Source: Acidimicrobiales bacterium | GTDB lineage: Bacteria > Actinomycetota > Acidimicrobiia > Acidimicrobiales > Aldehydirespiratoraceae | Assembly (NCBI GenBank): GCA_040219515.1 | Contig: JAVJSI010000013.1 | Coordinates: 62,001 to 126,000 of the forward strand | Direction of reading: 5' to 3' | DNA: 64,000 nucleotides | In this document: piece by piece, positions 49,400-58,219 of the stretch | Numbering within the stretch: position 1 is the first letter of the stretch | Layout: every line of letters begins with the position of its first letter | Program-made: the position numbers and the translations under genes | The notes under the pieces: model-generated | The model's input: the letters and a program-made list of their open reading frames with translations, nothing else | Databases searched by the model: none | Told to the model about the DNA's origin: nothing

Positions 49400-50971
49400 G
49401 TGATCGACCTCGGTACCCACGGACTGATCGCTCCGGCATCGCCGCCGCGAGACATCGGCGGACCTCGGACGATCGCCGCGTTGCTCGATGCGGGGGTCGC
49501 CGACGGTCCCGACCGCATGGCGCTCATCGGACGAGGTGGTCGCTTCGACATGGCCGGGCTTCATGCCGAGGTGGAAAGGGCGGTCGGCGCGCTGGCCGGG
49601 CTCGGCATCAGCGCCGGTGACCGGGTGGCGATGTCGTTGCCCAACGACGTCGACCTCGTGATCGGCTTCCTCGCGTCGATGCGCATCGGTGCGATCTGGC
49701 TGGGAGTCAACCGCACGCTGGCGCCACGCGAGAAGGTCTACATGCTGCGCGACGCCGGGGTCGTGGCCCTTGTCGCCGACGACGACTCGGTGGGCTCACT
49801 CCACTCATTCAGGCCGGAGCTCGACGACCTGCGCGTGCTCTGGACGGTCGACGACTGGCGCCAAGCCGTGGCCGCTGCATCTCTGCGGGGCGAGGGTGCC
49901 CCCGTCGATCCGCTGGCACCGGCAGCGATCGCCTACACGTCGGGGACCACCGGCTTCCCGAAAGGGGCCGTGCATTCGCAGCACAACATGCTCCTGCCCG
50001 GTCGGGTCAGTGCCGTGCGAGGGTCGTATTCCGCTGGTGGGGTCATGGGGGTACCGCTGCCGCTCACCATCCTCAATCTGCTCGTGCTCGGACCGTGCGT
50101 TGCGTATCAATGCGGTCTGACGCTCGTGGCCATGGATCGGGTCGACGGGTTGGGGATGGGCGAGTGGATTGCCGCCGAGCGAGTGACGACCTTCTCGGCC
50201 GTTCCCGCCATGGTCCACGATCTCCTCACCGACCCGGCGGTCACCGACGAAATGCTCGCGTCGATCGAGACCATCGGTGTCGGCGGCGCGGACATGCCCG
50301 ACGCGTTCCGACGCCTCTACGAGGAGCGGTTCGGGACGAGAGTGGGTACTGGTTACGGCCTGACCGAGGCGCCGACGGCGGTGACCGTCGAGGATGTCGG
50401 CGAGCCGGCGGTGCCTGGCGCGTGTGGCAAGCCGCTTCCGCAGTGCTCCATCCACATTCTTGATGACGACGGCGAATCCGTGCCGACCGGCGAGCCGGGC
50501 GAAGTGTGTGTCGGCCCTTCGGTGGACGGCGAATTCGCCGACGTCTACCGACCGATGCTCGGTTACTGGAATCGACCGGATGCCTCCGCCGCGGCGCTGC
50601 GCGACGGACTCCTGCACACCGGCGACGTCGGTTCACTCGACGACGACGGGAATCTCCGTATCCACGACCGCAGGGTCGACCTGATCATCCGGGGCGGTGC
50701 CAACGTCTATCCGGCTGAGGTCGAACGAGTGCTCCACGAGAGCCCGGGCGTCGCGGCATGCGCCGTCATCGGCGTGCCCGACGAGCGCCTCGGCGAACGG
50801 GTGATCGGGTTCGTCGAGCGAATGGAGGGAAGCGAGGTGTCCGAGATCGCGCTGATCTCGCTGTGCGCCGAGCACCTTGCCCGCTACAAGGTGCCGGAGG
50901 CGATCCACTTCGTCACGACGTTCGATCGCACCCCGATGGGGAAGATCAAGAAGACGTCGCTGCGGGCCTGA
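49400..50971 (+). CDS. Acyl-CoA synthetase (AMP-forming)
   Basis: 523 residues from GTG 49400. P-loop YTSGTTGFPKG at 179-189, GYGLTEAP near 317 (adenylation site), hinge DRRVDLIIRGGANVYPAEVE near 420, and catalytic lysine region TPMGKIKKTSLRA at the end. It activates a carboxylate as a CoA thioester. It sits two bases after paralogue 3 of the amidohydrolases, in the operon starting at site D, and is different from the FadD at 20325. Confidence 0.92.
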   Translation: MIDLGTHGLIAPASPPRDIGGPRTIAALLDAGVADGPDRMALIGRGGRFDMAGLHAEVERAVGALAGLGISAGDRVAMSLPNDVDLVIGFLASMRIGAIWLGVNRTLAPREKVYMLRDAGVVALVADDDSVGSLHSFRPELDDLRVLWTVDDWRQAVAAASLRGEGAPVDPLAPAAIAYTSGTTGFPKGAVHSQHNMLLPGRVSAVRGSYSAGGVMGVPLPLTILNLLVLGPCVAYQCGLTLVAMDRVDGLGMGEWIAAERVTTFSAVPAMVHDLLTDPAVTDEMLASIETIGVGGADMPDAFRRLYEERFGTRVGTGYGLTEAPTAVTVEDVGEPAVPGACGKPLPQCSIHILDDDGESVPTGEPGEVCVGPSVDGEFADVYRPMLGYWNRPDASAAALRDGLLHTGDVGSLDDDGNLRIHDRRVDLIIRGGANVYPAEVERVLHESPGVAACAVIGVPDERLGERVIGFVERMEGSEVSEIALISLCAEHLARYKVPEAIHFVTTFDRTPMGKIKKTSLRA

Positions 50972-51019
50972 ATCACATCTGATTGCATCCAGACCGGGGG
51001 CCGGCTCCGAAGAACGGAT

Positions 51020-52297
51020 GTGCGCATCGCCGTGGTCGGATCGGGAGTTGCCGGGCTCAGCTGCGCCCACGTGCTCGGTCCCGCGCACGACGTCACGATC
51101 TTCGAGGCCGACGATCGACTCGGCGGCCACGCGAACACCGTGGTGGTCGACGACCCCGCGGCCGGCCCGATCGCCGTCGACACCGGGTTCATCGTGCACA
51201 ACGATCGGAACTACCCGAATCTCTGCCGCCTGTTCGACGAGCTCGGCGTGCCGACCCAGGACGCGGAGATGAGCTTCGCGGTCACCGATCGCGACGTCGA
51301 CGATCGGGGTGGACTCTTCACGTATCGGGCGTCCAACCCGAGCACGATCTTCGCCGATCGGCGCAATCTCGCCCGGCCCGCGATGTGGCGGATGCTGGCC
51401 GACATCGTGCGGTTCTACCGAGCCGCGAACCGACTGCTCGCCTCCACCGACCCCGGGTCGGAATCGATCACCCTGGGAGAGTTCCTGGCGACCGGGCGCT
51501 ATTCCTCGGCGTTCGTCGAGGGCCACCTCGTGCCGCTCGGTGCGTCGGTCTGGTCGGCGGACCCGGATCAGTTCGATGCCTTCCCAGCCGTGAGCCTGTT
51601 CCGGTTTCTCCGCAATCACGGACTCCTCGGCTTCGGGCGGCGCCCTCAGTGGCGCACGATCCCCGGGGGCAGTCGGGTGTACGTCGACGCCATCGCCGAT
51701 CGCTTCCGCGGCACCGTGCGGCTCGCGACCCCGGTCGAGGGCGTGCGGCGGGACGGCGACGGCGTGCAGGTGAGAACCGCGGAAGGATCGGTGCACTTCG
51801 ATCGAGTCGTGCTCGCGTGTCACCCCGACCAGTCGCTGCGGCTGCTGGACGACGCGAGCGACGCCGAGCGCGACGTGCTCGGCGCGATTGCCTATCAGCC
51901 GAACACGGCCACGCTCCACACCGACACGAGTGTGCTCTCTCCGGTCCGTCGCACGTGGGCGGCATGGAACTACGAGTGCCCCCGGCCGGGGATCGATCCC
52001 CGGGGTGTGGCCACGCTCACCTACGACATGACGAACCTCCAGCGGCTCCCCGGGGCCCGCCGCTACCTGGTGAGCCTCAACAGCGAACACCGCATCGATC
52101 CGGCGACCGTGCTCGGGACGTTCCGCTACGCCCATCCGGTGTTCGATGGCGCCGCCATCGAAGCGCAGGGCCGATTCGAGGAGATCGACGGCGTATCGGG
52201 TGTCCACTACTGCGGCGCCTACTGGGGCTACGGGTTCCACGAGGACGGCATCTCGTCGGCGCTGCGGGTCTGCGAGCGACTGGGGGTGCCCTGGTGA
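51020..52297 (+). CDS. FAD-dependent amine-oxidase-fold oxidoreductase
   Basis: 425 residues from GTG 51020. FAD-binding dinucleotide loop VVGSGVAGLS at 5-14 and GGHANTVVV at 35-43, then VDTGFIVHNDRNYPNL, a segment I associate with the oxidoreductase that accompanies cyclopropane-fatty-acid synthases. C-terminal YWGYGFHEDGISSALR closes the FAD site. It overlaps the DUF1365 gene by four bases. The three-gene cassette probably modifies membrane acyl chains; the exact product is unknown. Confidence 0.9.
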   Translation: MRIAVVGSGVAGLSCAHVLGPAHDVTIFEADDRLGGHANTVVVDDPAAGPIAVDTGFIVHNDRNYPNLCRLFDELGVPTQDAEMSFAVTDRDVDDRGGLFTYRASNPSTIFADRRNLARPAMWRMLADIVRFYRAANRLLASTDPGSESITLGEFLATGRYSSAFVEGHLVPLGASVWSADPDQFDAFPAVSLFRFLRNHGLLGFGRRPQWRTIPGGSRVYVDAIADRFRGTVRLATPVEGVRRDGDGVQVRTAEGSVHFDRVVLACHPDQSLRLLDDASDAERDVLGAIAYQPNTATLHTDTSVLSPVRRTWAAWNYECPRPGIDPRGVATLTYDMTNLQRLPGARRYLVSLNSEHRIDPATVLGTFRYAHPVFDGAAIEAQGRFEEIDGVSGVHYCGAYWGYGFHEDGISSALRVCERLGVPW

Positions 52298-53067
52298 TTC
52301 CCGGCCCTCCCGCCGTGTGCGAAGGCACCGTCACCCATCACCGGTCGGCCACCCGTGAGCACCGGTTCACGAACCCGGTCAGTCTCGTCTGGCTCGACCC
52401 CGACGACCCCCAGGCCCTCTGCGATCGTCACCCCGCCTGGTCCCATCGCTGGCCGGCGCCCGCCCGGTTTCGCCGGAAGGACTACGGCACCGAGTTCGGC
52501 GGTTCGCTCGGTGATTCGGCCCGCGACGGGCTCGCCTCGGTGTTGGGCGAACGACCTCAGGGTCCCGTGCGCATGCTCTCGCAGGTGCGGCGGTGGGGGT
52601 GGCTCTTCAACCCGATCACGCTCTTCTTCGTGTGGGACGGTCAGCCTCCGACGCACGGTCGTTCGCCGGTCGGCGTGGTGCTGGAGGTGACCAACACGCC
52701 GTGGAAGGAGCGGACCCGCTATCCGGTCGCCTTGGCGCCCGCCGGTGATCTGCTCGTCGCCGAGTTCGACAAGGCGATGCACGTGTCGCCGTTCCTCGGT
52801 CTGGACCACCGCTACCGCCTGACGGTGGAGGATCGCGACGACCGGGTCGCGGTGGACATCGACGTCCTCGATGCGGCCGATGAGATCGCCCTGCACACGG
52901 CCCTGCGACTCGACCGCCGAACGGCGACCCGGCAACGGCTCGGCCGATCGTTGCGCACCCGACCCCTCCCGACCCACCGGGTCAGTGCCGCCATCCACGT
53001 CCAGGCCGCTCGGCTCTGGGCCAAGGGCGTGCCCTTCGTCCCCCACCCCTCGAAAGAGACACCATGA
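52294..53067 (+). CDS. DUF1365 family protein
   Basis: 257 residues from GTG 52294; longer open frames lie under the preceding gene. Family blocks: EGTVTHHRSATREHRFTNPV near the start, VRMLSQVRRWGWLFNPITLFF near 93-113, EVTNTPWKER, and KAMHVSPFLGLDHRY near 162. No catalytic mechanism is established for the family that I can name; it co-occurs with cyclopropane-fatty-acid synthases and this FAD enzyme. Overlaps at both ends (GTGA and ATGA) show tight coupling with both. Confidence 0.9.
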   Translation: MIPGPPAVCEGTVTHHRSATREHRFTNPVSLVWLDPDDPQALCDRHPAWSHRWPAPARFRRKDYGTEFGGSLGDSARDGLASVLGERPQGPVRMLSQVRRWGWLFNPITLFFVWDGQPPTHGRSPVGVVLEVTNTPWKERTRYPVALAPAGDLLVAEFDKAMHVSPFLGLDHRYRLTVEDRDDRVAVDIDVLDAADEIALHTALRLDRRTATRQRLGRSLRTRPLPTHRVSAAIHVQAARLWAKGVPFVPHPSKETP

Positions 53068-54413
53068 CCACGTTCGACCACGACATTTCACCGCCGACGC
53101 GCCCCGTCGTCCGGCCCGAGGCGTTGCTGGCCCGCGCCGACCACCGAATGACCCGGGCCGATGGGGTGAGGGCACGCGCGGCGCGCGTCGCCATCCGCAA
53201 GCTCCTCGAGCGGATGACGCGTGAGCAGCTCACGGTCGTCGACGCCACCGGGGGTTCGGTCGAACACACCACCTACGGCCACGGCGACGCCGAGCACGAG
53301 GACGGCTCGCTGCGGGCCACGCTCGAAGTGCACGACGGCCGGGCCTGGACCGCGCTCGTCAGCGAGGGCTCCATCGGGCTCGGCCGCGGCTACATCGAGG
53401 GCTGGTGGACGAGTGACGACCCGGTGGCCGTCGTGCGGATCATCATTCGCAACATCGAATGGTTCGACGAGTTGCGCAACCGACTCTCGCGGCGGACGAG
53501 TTGGTTTACCGACCGCGTTCGCGCCGTGCTGCCCCGGCCCGATCGGACCCGCAACAAGGAGGACATCGCCAGCCACTACGACCTCGGTAACGACTTCTTC
53601 CAGATCTTCCTGGACGACACCATGACGTACTCGGCGGCCATCTTCCCGTCGGCGGAGGCGGCGCTCGCAAATGCGAGCCAGCACAAGTACGACCGCCTGC
53701 TCGCGAAGCTCGGGGTGACCGCGGAACACTCGGTTCTCGAGATCGGAACGGGCTGGGGCGGCTTCGCCCTGCGGGCCGTCGACACCACCGGATGTCGGGT
53801 CACGACGACGACGATCTCCGACGAGCAGCGGCGCGAGGCGGCGCACCGTCTCGACGCGGCCGGTCTCGCCGACTCCGTCGATCTCCGGGGTTCGGACTGG
53901 CGTGACCTCACCGGGCAGTTCGATCGTGTGGCATCGATCGAGATGATCGAGGCGGTGGACTGGCGGGACTACGACCGCTACTTCGGCACGATCGAACAGT
54001 GCATGAAGGCCGACGGTCTGGCGGCCATTCAGGCGATCTGTGTGCCCGACCGCCGCTACGAGCGCACGAAGAACACCGAGGACTTCATCCGTCGGTTCGT
54101 CTTTCCCGGCGGATTCCTTCCGTCGATCAGCGCGATCTCACGATCGGTGGCCCGGTCGACCTCGTTGCAGATCGTCGACGTCGAGGATCTCTCGGCCCAC
54201 TATGCCGAGACGCTGCGTCGATGGCGCCGGACGTTCGACGAGCGGATCGACGACGTGACGGCCCTCGGACTCGACGAGCGCTTCTGCCGCCTGTGGCGCT
54301 TCTACCTCGCCTATTGCGAGGCCGGCTTCGCCGAGCGGCACTGCACCGTCAACCAGATCGTGTTCGCCGGACGTCAGTGGCGCCCGGTTGGTCTGGGCCT
54401 GCGTCCGACCTGA
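53064..54413 (+). CDS. Cyclopropane-fatty-acyl-phospholipid synthase-family methyltransferase
   Basis: 449 residues. N-terminal lipid-binding domain to about 160, HYDLGNDFF at 171-179, SAM loop VLEIGTGWGGFALRA at 224-238, EMIEAVDW near 290, and C-terminal YLAYCEAGF. It transfers a methyl(ene) group from S-adenosylmethionine to a double bond of membrane-lipid acyl chains. With the FAD oxidoreductase and DUF1365 partner it may produce a further-modified chain (branched or furan type) rather than a plain cyclopropane; that is inference. No 16-bp site precedes this cassette. Confidence 0.92.
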   Translation: MTTFDHDISPPTRPVVRPEALLARADHRMTRADGVRARAARVAIRKLLERMTREQLTVVDATGGSVEHTTYGHGDAEHEDGSLRATLEVHDGRAWTALVSEGSIGLGRGYIEGWWTSDDPVAVVRIIIRNIEWFDELRNRLSRRTSWFTDRVRAVLPRPDRTRNKEDIASHYDLGNDFFQIFLDDTMTYSAAIFPSAEAALANASQHKYDRLLAKLGVTAEHSVLEIGTGWGGFALRAVDTTGCRVTTTTISDEQRREAAHRLDAAGLADSVDLRGSDWRDLTGQFDRVASIEMIEAVDWRDYDRYFGTIEQCMKADGLAAIQAICVPDRRYERTKNTEDFIRRFVFPGGFLPSISAISRSVARSTSLQIVDVEDLSAHYAETLRRWRRTFDERIDDVTALGLDERFCRLWRFYLAYCEAGFAERHCTVNQIVFAGRQWRPVGLGLRPT

Positions 54414-54435
54414 CCGTGGGTGCCGGCGAGGTCGC

Positions 54436-54870
54436 TCAGAAGAACTGATCGATGAGAATCGCGTTGCCGTCCGGATCGATGAAGGCGACGGAGGCGGGCC
54501 CCTGCGCCGAATCGGCATCGATGCGTTGCGTCAGTTCGACGGCGTTTTCGTCGAGTCGGTCCTGGATCGACCGGATGTCGGTGAAGCCCTCGAGCCGTTC
54601 CATGCGATTGGTCAGACCCGGGTTGAACGTCAAGATGTTGCCCTCGAACATGCCGTGGAAGAGCCCGATCGTGGTCTCGCCGTTCTTCAGGATCAGGTAA
54701 TCGGCCTCGGCGTCGCCGCCCGTGACCACGAAGCCGAGGCCCTCGTAGAAGCGGCGCGAGCGTTCGAGATCGGCGACGGCCAGCGACACCGAGAAGGCCC
54801 CGAGTTCGAGGGTCCCGGGAAGCGCAGGATCGGCGGACGGAATTGTCGGAAGGTCGAAGTCGTCACTCAT
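54436..54870 (-). CDS. VOC-family (glyoxalase-like) protein
   Basis: 144 residues with the VOC beta-alpha-beta-beta-beta layout: [22 protein letters not shown] at about 26-47 in shorter pieces, and [19 protein letters not shown] at the end. Metal ligands are not complete by inspection (no His at the usual first position), so it may bind a small molecule rather than act as an enzyme. A TACGGT box seven bases before ATG 54870 suggests a leaderless mRNA. Confidence 0.85.
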   Translation of the reverse strand: MSDDFDLPTIPSADPALPGTLELGAFSVSLAVADLERSRRFYEGLGFVVTGGDAEADYLILKNGETTIGLFHGMFEGNILTFNPGLTNRMERLEGFTDIRSIQDRLDENAVELTQRIDADSAQGPASVAFIDPDGNAILIDQFF

Positions 54871-54877
54871 GCGGGCG

Positions 54878-54883
54878 ACCGTA
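54878..54883 (-). promoter_or_regulatory. -10 box before the VOC gene
   Basis: On the minus strand TACGGT ends seven bases before ATG 54870 and no ribosome site is present. Confidence 0.45.
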
Positions 54884-54906
54884 GTGCGACGCCGGGAGCG
54901 GGGTGG

Positions 54907-55758
54907 CTACTCGAAGCCGAGGGCGGCGAAGTCCCACTCGATCTCACCGGCGATCATCTTGACGATGGGGGCGTCGTAGGCGTCGACCAGCGCTGCGTTG
55001 GTGTGGCCCTGATCGACCTGGAGGGTCTCGCCGTTGATGCCGCGAGCAGCTTCGCTGCCGAGGAACACCATGGTGCTGGCCATCTGATCGGGGGTCAGCG
55101 TGTCCACGCCGGCATCGTCTCGGTAGTCGGCCGCGTAGGTCAGCCAGAGATCGGCGTTGGCCTCCGACAGGGGGGTCACGGTCGGACCGGGAAGGATGCA
55201 GTTGATCCGGTAGCCGGCCTTCAGCATGGGGAAGGCCTGCTGGGCGACGTAGAGATTGATCGCTTCCTTGCTGAACCCGTAGGAGTCGGTGTCGGGATTC
55301 TCCTCGGTCCAGGCCGCGGCGGTCGCCCACGTGTCGTTGCCGAGGAAGTCGCGGACGCGCTCGATGTTCTTCTTCCAGCCCATTCCCGCGGTCGACGAGA
55401 TGAAGGCGATCGAGCCACCGCGCTCGAGCTTGCCCTGGGAGATGAGTCGGTCGATGAAGTGACGTTGGGCGGTGAAGTTGATGAGCATGATGCCGGCCGT
55501 GCCGTCGGCGACACCGGCACACGCAAACACGGTGTGGACCGGTCCGTCGATCGCATCGACCGCCGCGTCGACGCTCGCCTGGTTGCGCAGGTCGACCTCG
55601 ATCTTCTGCGCGCAGTCGTAGTCCACCGGCGCGACATCGAGCACGATCACCTCGGCACCGAGTTCGCCCGCCATGCGGGCCGTCTCCGCGCCCATCCCGG
55701 TGGCGCCGCCGATGACGACGGCTCGCTTGCCTTCGTAGCGGAACAAGTCGATGGTCAT
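54907..55758 (-). CDS. Short-chain dehydrogenase/reductase, hydroxysteroid-dehydrogenase-like
   Basis: 283 residues. Cofactor loop GGATGMG at 17-23, VLDVAP after strand 2 (acidic residue favouring NAD), Ser121/122 (FISSTAG), Tyr160 and Lys164 (YGFSK). The long insertion between Ser and Tyr is like the 3-alpha-hydroxysteroid dehydrogenase/coniferyl-alcohol dehydrogenase branch. Divergent from the acyl-CoA dehydrogenase pair across site E, so a shared pathway is likely. Confidence 0.9.
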   Translation of the reverse strand: MTIDLFRYEGKRAVVIGGATGMGAETARMAGELGAEVIVLDVAPVDYDCAQKIEVDLRNQASVDAAVDAIDGPVHTVFACAGVADGTAGIMLINFTAQRHFIDRLISQGKLERGGSIAFISSTAGMGWKKNIERVRDFLGNDTWATAAAWTEENPDTDSYGFSKEAINLYVAQQAFPMLKAGYRINCILPGPTVTPLSEANADLWLTYAADYRDDAGVDTLTPDQMASTMVFLGSEAARGINGETLQVDQGHTNAALVDAYDAPIVKMIAGEIEWDFAALGFE

Positions 55759-55790
55759 TGGTTTCCCTCAGGTCGTGGTCGGTGGTTACG

Positions 55791-55806
55791 GTGACGCCAC
55801 TGTTAG
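55791..55806. promoter_or_regulatory. 16-bp operator-like site E
   Basis: GTGACG-CCAC-TGTTAG; its reverse complement fits CTAACR-NNNG-YGTCAN. It lies between the SDR start (55758) and the acyl-CoA dehydrogenase start (55823). Confidence 0.65.
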
Positions 55807-55822
55807 ACGCGCAAGGGGAATT

Positions 55823-56926
55823 ATGGATCTCGAACTCTCCGATGACCAGTTCGCACTGAGGGACAACATCCGATCCGTCCTCGAAGGATCGTGCCCGCTG
55901 TCGGTGGTGCGGGCGATCTACGAGGGCGAGGCGACCTCCGCCGCGCTCTGGTCGCAGATGGTCGAGCTCTACTGGCCGGGGCTGGGCGTGGAGGAGGACG
56001 CCGGCGGGCTCGGCCTCTCCTTCGTCGAGGTCGGACTGCTGGCCGAGGAGCTCGGGCGGGCAGCGGCTCCCGGTCCGCTGCTGGCGATGGTCAGCCAGTT
56101 CATCCCGATGCTCCAACAGGCGGGCGACGCGACCGTGCTCGCGGCGGCGGCCGCCGGTGAGCGGGTGGGCGCACTCGCCTACGCCGAGGGCGGCCGGTGG
56201 GAAGTCGACGCCGTGGCCACCACTGCCGTTCAGGCCGGCGACGGTTGGGTCGTGTCGGGCACGAAGGACGCCGTGCTGGCGGGGGCGACGGCCGAGGTCT
56301 TCGCGGTCGCCGCTCGGGCCCCCGACGGGGTGGGGGTGTTTCTCGTCGAGCGCGACGCGGCCGCCGTGGAGGTCGGTCCCCGGATCGATCCCGGGCTCGA
56401 GCTCGCCGACGTCGTCCTGGCCGACGCCACCGCGACGCTGCTCATCGCGCCGGGTCCCGACGCGGACGCGGCCCTGGCCGTGGTGGCGCAGTGCGCAAGC
56501 GTGGCGATGGCGCTGCACACCGTCGGGGCGTGTCGTCGTATCTTCGAGGTCACGCTCGAGTACGCGAAGGAGCGGGTGCAGTACGACAAGCCCATCGGGT
56601 CGTTCCAGGCGCTGAAGCATCGCTTCGCCGACATGTATCTGGCGGTCGAGCGGGCCAACGCGGTGGGCTACTACGCAGCGCTGGCCATCGCCGAGGACGA
56701 CGACGCACGCATCGAGGCGGCCCACATCGCCAAGGCTGCGGCCGGGGACTGCCAACGGCTGTTGGCCCACGAAGGGCTCCAGCTGCACGGCGGCATCGGC
56801 TTCACCTGGGAGCACGATCTCCACTTCCTGCTGAAACGGGCGAAGTCAGGTGAGGCGTTGTGCGGTTCGCGAGGCTTCCACCGGGCGCAACTCGCGGCGT
56901 CGCTCGGACTGGGGGTGGCGGCATGA
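55823..56926 (+). CDS. Acyl-CoA dehydrogenase subunit (first of a pair)
   Basis: 367 residues from ATG 55823, with AAGGGGA three bases upstream. ACAD fold: QFALRDNIRSVLEG at the start, YAKERVQYDKPIGSFQALKH near 253-272, and HGGIGFTWEHDLHFLLKRA near 330-348. The N-terminal half is eroded (no EPEAGSD-type FAD/substrate loop), typical of the partner subunit in alpha2beta2 dehydrogenases for steroid-type CoA esters. It corresponds to the N-terminal domain of the fused protein at 21926. It overlaps the next gene by four bases. Confidence 0.92.
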   Translation: MDLELSDDQFALRDNIRSVLEGSCPLSVVRAIYEGEATSAALWSQMVELYWPGLGVEEDAGGLGLSFVEVGLLAEELGRAAAPGPLLAMVSQFIPMLQQAGDATVLAAAAAGERVGALAYAEGGRWEVDAVATTAVQAGDGWVVSGTKDAVLAGATAEVFAVAARAPDGVGVFLVERDAAAVEVGPRIDPGLELADVVLADATATLLIAPGPDADAALAVVAQCASVAMALHTVGACRRIFEVTLEYAKERVQYDKPIGSFQALKHRFADMYLAVERANAVGYYAALAIAEDDDARIEAAHIAKAAAGDCQRLLAHEGLQLHGGIGFTWEHDLHFLLKRAKSGEALCGSRGFHRAQLAASLGLGVAA

Positions 56927-58107
56927 AGCTCCGCTTCGACGATTCGGTGGAGGAGTTCCGACGGGAGTTCCTCGACTGGCTCGCGGTCAACCGTCCGACC
57001 GACGAGGAGATGGCGGCCGACCCCGCCGTCTCGAGCGCCTACGTGCCCGACTGGGCGGCCCGGTTCACCCGGCGCATGTTCGACGACGGATGGCTCGTGC
57101 CGGGGTGGCCGCCGGAGCGCGGTGGCCGCAACGCGGGCCCGATCGAGACGCTGGTCTACCTCGAGGAACTCAACAAGGCCGAGATCCCCCGCACCACCAA
57201 CCCGCAGGGGCTCGGGATCATTGCGCCGTCGTTGCTCGACTTCGGCACGCCCGAGCAGATCGAGAACTACGCGATGCCGTTGCTGCGGGGCGAGACGGCG
57301 GCGTGTCTGGGGATGAGTGAACCCGACGCCGGGAGTGATCTCGCCAACCTGAAGACCCGTGCCGTGCTCGACGGTGACGACTTCGTGATCAACGGCCAGA
57401 AGGTGTGGACCTCCGGCGCGAACTACGCCGATTTCTGTTTCCTCTTCTGTCGCACCGACCCCGACGTGCCCAAGCACAAGGGCATCTCGATCATCCTCAT
57501 GCCCATGGACACGCCGGGGGTGACGGTGCGTCCCCTGACCGAGATCGTCTCGCCCGAGTTCCCCGACCTCAACGAGGTGTTCCTCGACGACGTGGTCCTG
57601 CCGGCGTCGAACCTGGTCGGTGAGATGAACAACGGTTGGGCCATGGCCAACGGGTCGCTGGCCCACGAGCGCTCGATGGTGTGGCTGATGGGTGTCATGG
57701 GGATGGAGTCGTCGATGCACGAGCTCCTCGAGCTCGCGCCCGCTCGACTCGCCGCGTTGTCGGCCCCGGAGCGAGCGGTTGCCGCCGACGAGATCGCCGG
57801 GCTCTACGTCGACACGATCGCGGCGCGCTGCCTCGGCTATCGGGGTTTCGCCCGATTCGTGAAGACGGGCTCGGCGCCGGAGCAGGCGCTGATGAAGGCG
57901 TACTCCACCGAGATCCGACAGGACCTCACGCAGGTGGCGGCAGAGCTCTTCGGCCCGGACTCGCTGCGTTCGGGGACCGGCCGTCACGGATCGGTCGGGT
58001 CGCTCGAGGCGTATCTCACCACCTTCGGATCCACCATCAGCGCCGGGTCGTCGGAGATCCAACGCAACATCATCGCCGAGCGCGTCCTCGGCCTCCCCCG
58101 CGCCTAA
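56923..58107 (+). CDS. Acyl-CoA dehydrogenase subunit (second of a pair)
   Basis: 394 residues from ATG 56923 inside an ATGA overlap. Complete ACAD pattern: LGMSEPDAGSDLANLKTR near 127-144, GQKVWTSGANYADF near 159-172, and SAGSSEIQRNIIAERVLGLPR at the C-terminus (FAD adenine and dimer contacts). It corresponds to the C-terminal domain of the fused enzyme at 21926. With the preceding subunit it should desaturate a bulky acyl-CoA, the electrons passing to electron-transfer flavoprotein. Confidence 0.93.
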   Translation: MKLRFDDSVEEFRREFLDWLAVNRPTDEEMAADPAVSSAYVPDWAARFTRRMFDDGWLVPGWPPERGGRNAGPIETLVYLEELNKAEIPRTTNPQGLGIIAPSLLDFGTPEQIENYAMPLLRGETAACLGMSEPDAGSDLANLKTRAVLDGDDFVINGQKVWTSGANYADFCFLFCRTDPDVPKHKGISIILMPMDTPGVTVRPLTEIVSPEFPDLNEVFLDDVVLPASNLVGEMNNGWAMANGSLAHERSMVWLMGVMGMESSMHELLELAPARLAALSAPERAVAADEIAGLYVDTIAARCLGYRGFARFVKTGSAPEQALMKAYSTEIRQDLTQVAAELFGPDSLRSGTGRHGSVGSLEAYLTTFGSTISAGSSEIQRNIIAERVLGLPRA

Positions 58108-58118
58108 CCCGTCCCAAA

Positions 58119-58153
58119 GGTGTCAGACACCTGTCCCGACGGTGTCAGACACC
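58119..58153. repeat. Two REP-like palindromes upstream of RAYT
   Basis: GGTGTCAGACACC occurs at 58119-58131 and 58141-58153, each followed by (T/C)GTCCC. A third copy in inverse orientation lies at 59110 beyond the transposase gene. The 112 bases between the acyl-CoA dehydrogenase and the transposase hold only these repeats. Confidence 0.85.
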
Positions 58154-58219
58154 CGTCCCCCTGCCCCTTTCTGGACGGCGCGAGGTTGGTGTCACAGCCC
58201 GTCTCTAGCTTCGCCAGGC

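Noticed and set aside
48144-49439. Long N-terminal extension of the minus-strand amidohydrolase (46857)
   Set aside because: It is antisense to the third amidohydrolase; GTG 48143 has its own ribosome site and gives the normal family N-terminus.
54406-54434. Possible hairpin terminator CGACCT...AGGTCG between convergent genes
   Set aside because: Only six base pairs with a 17-base loop and no T-run; such stems are common in this GC-rich sequence.
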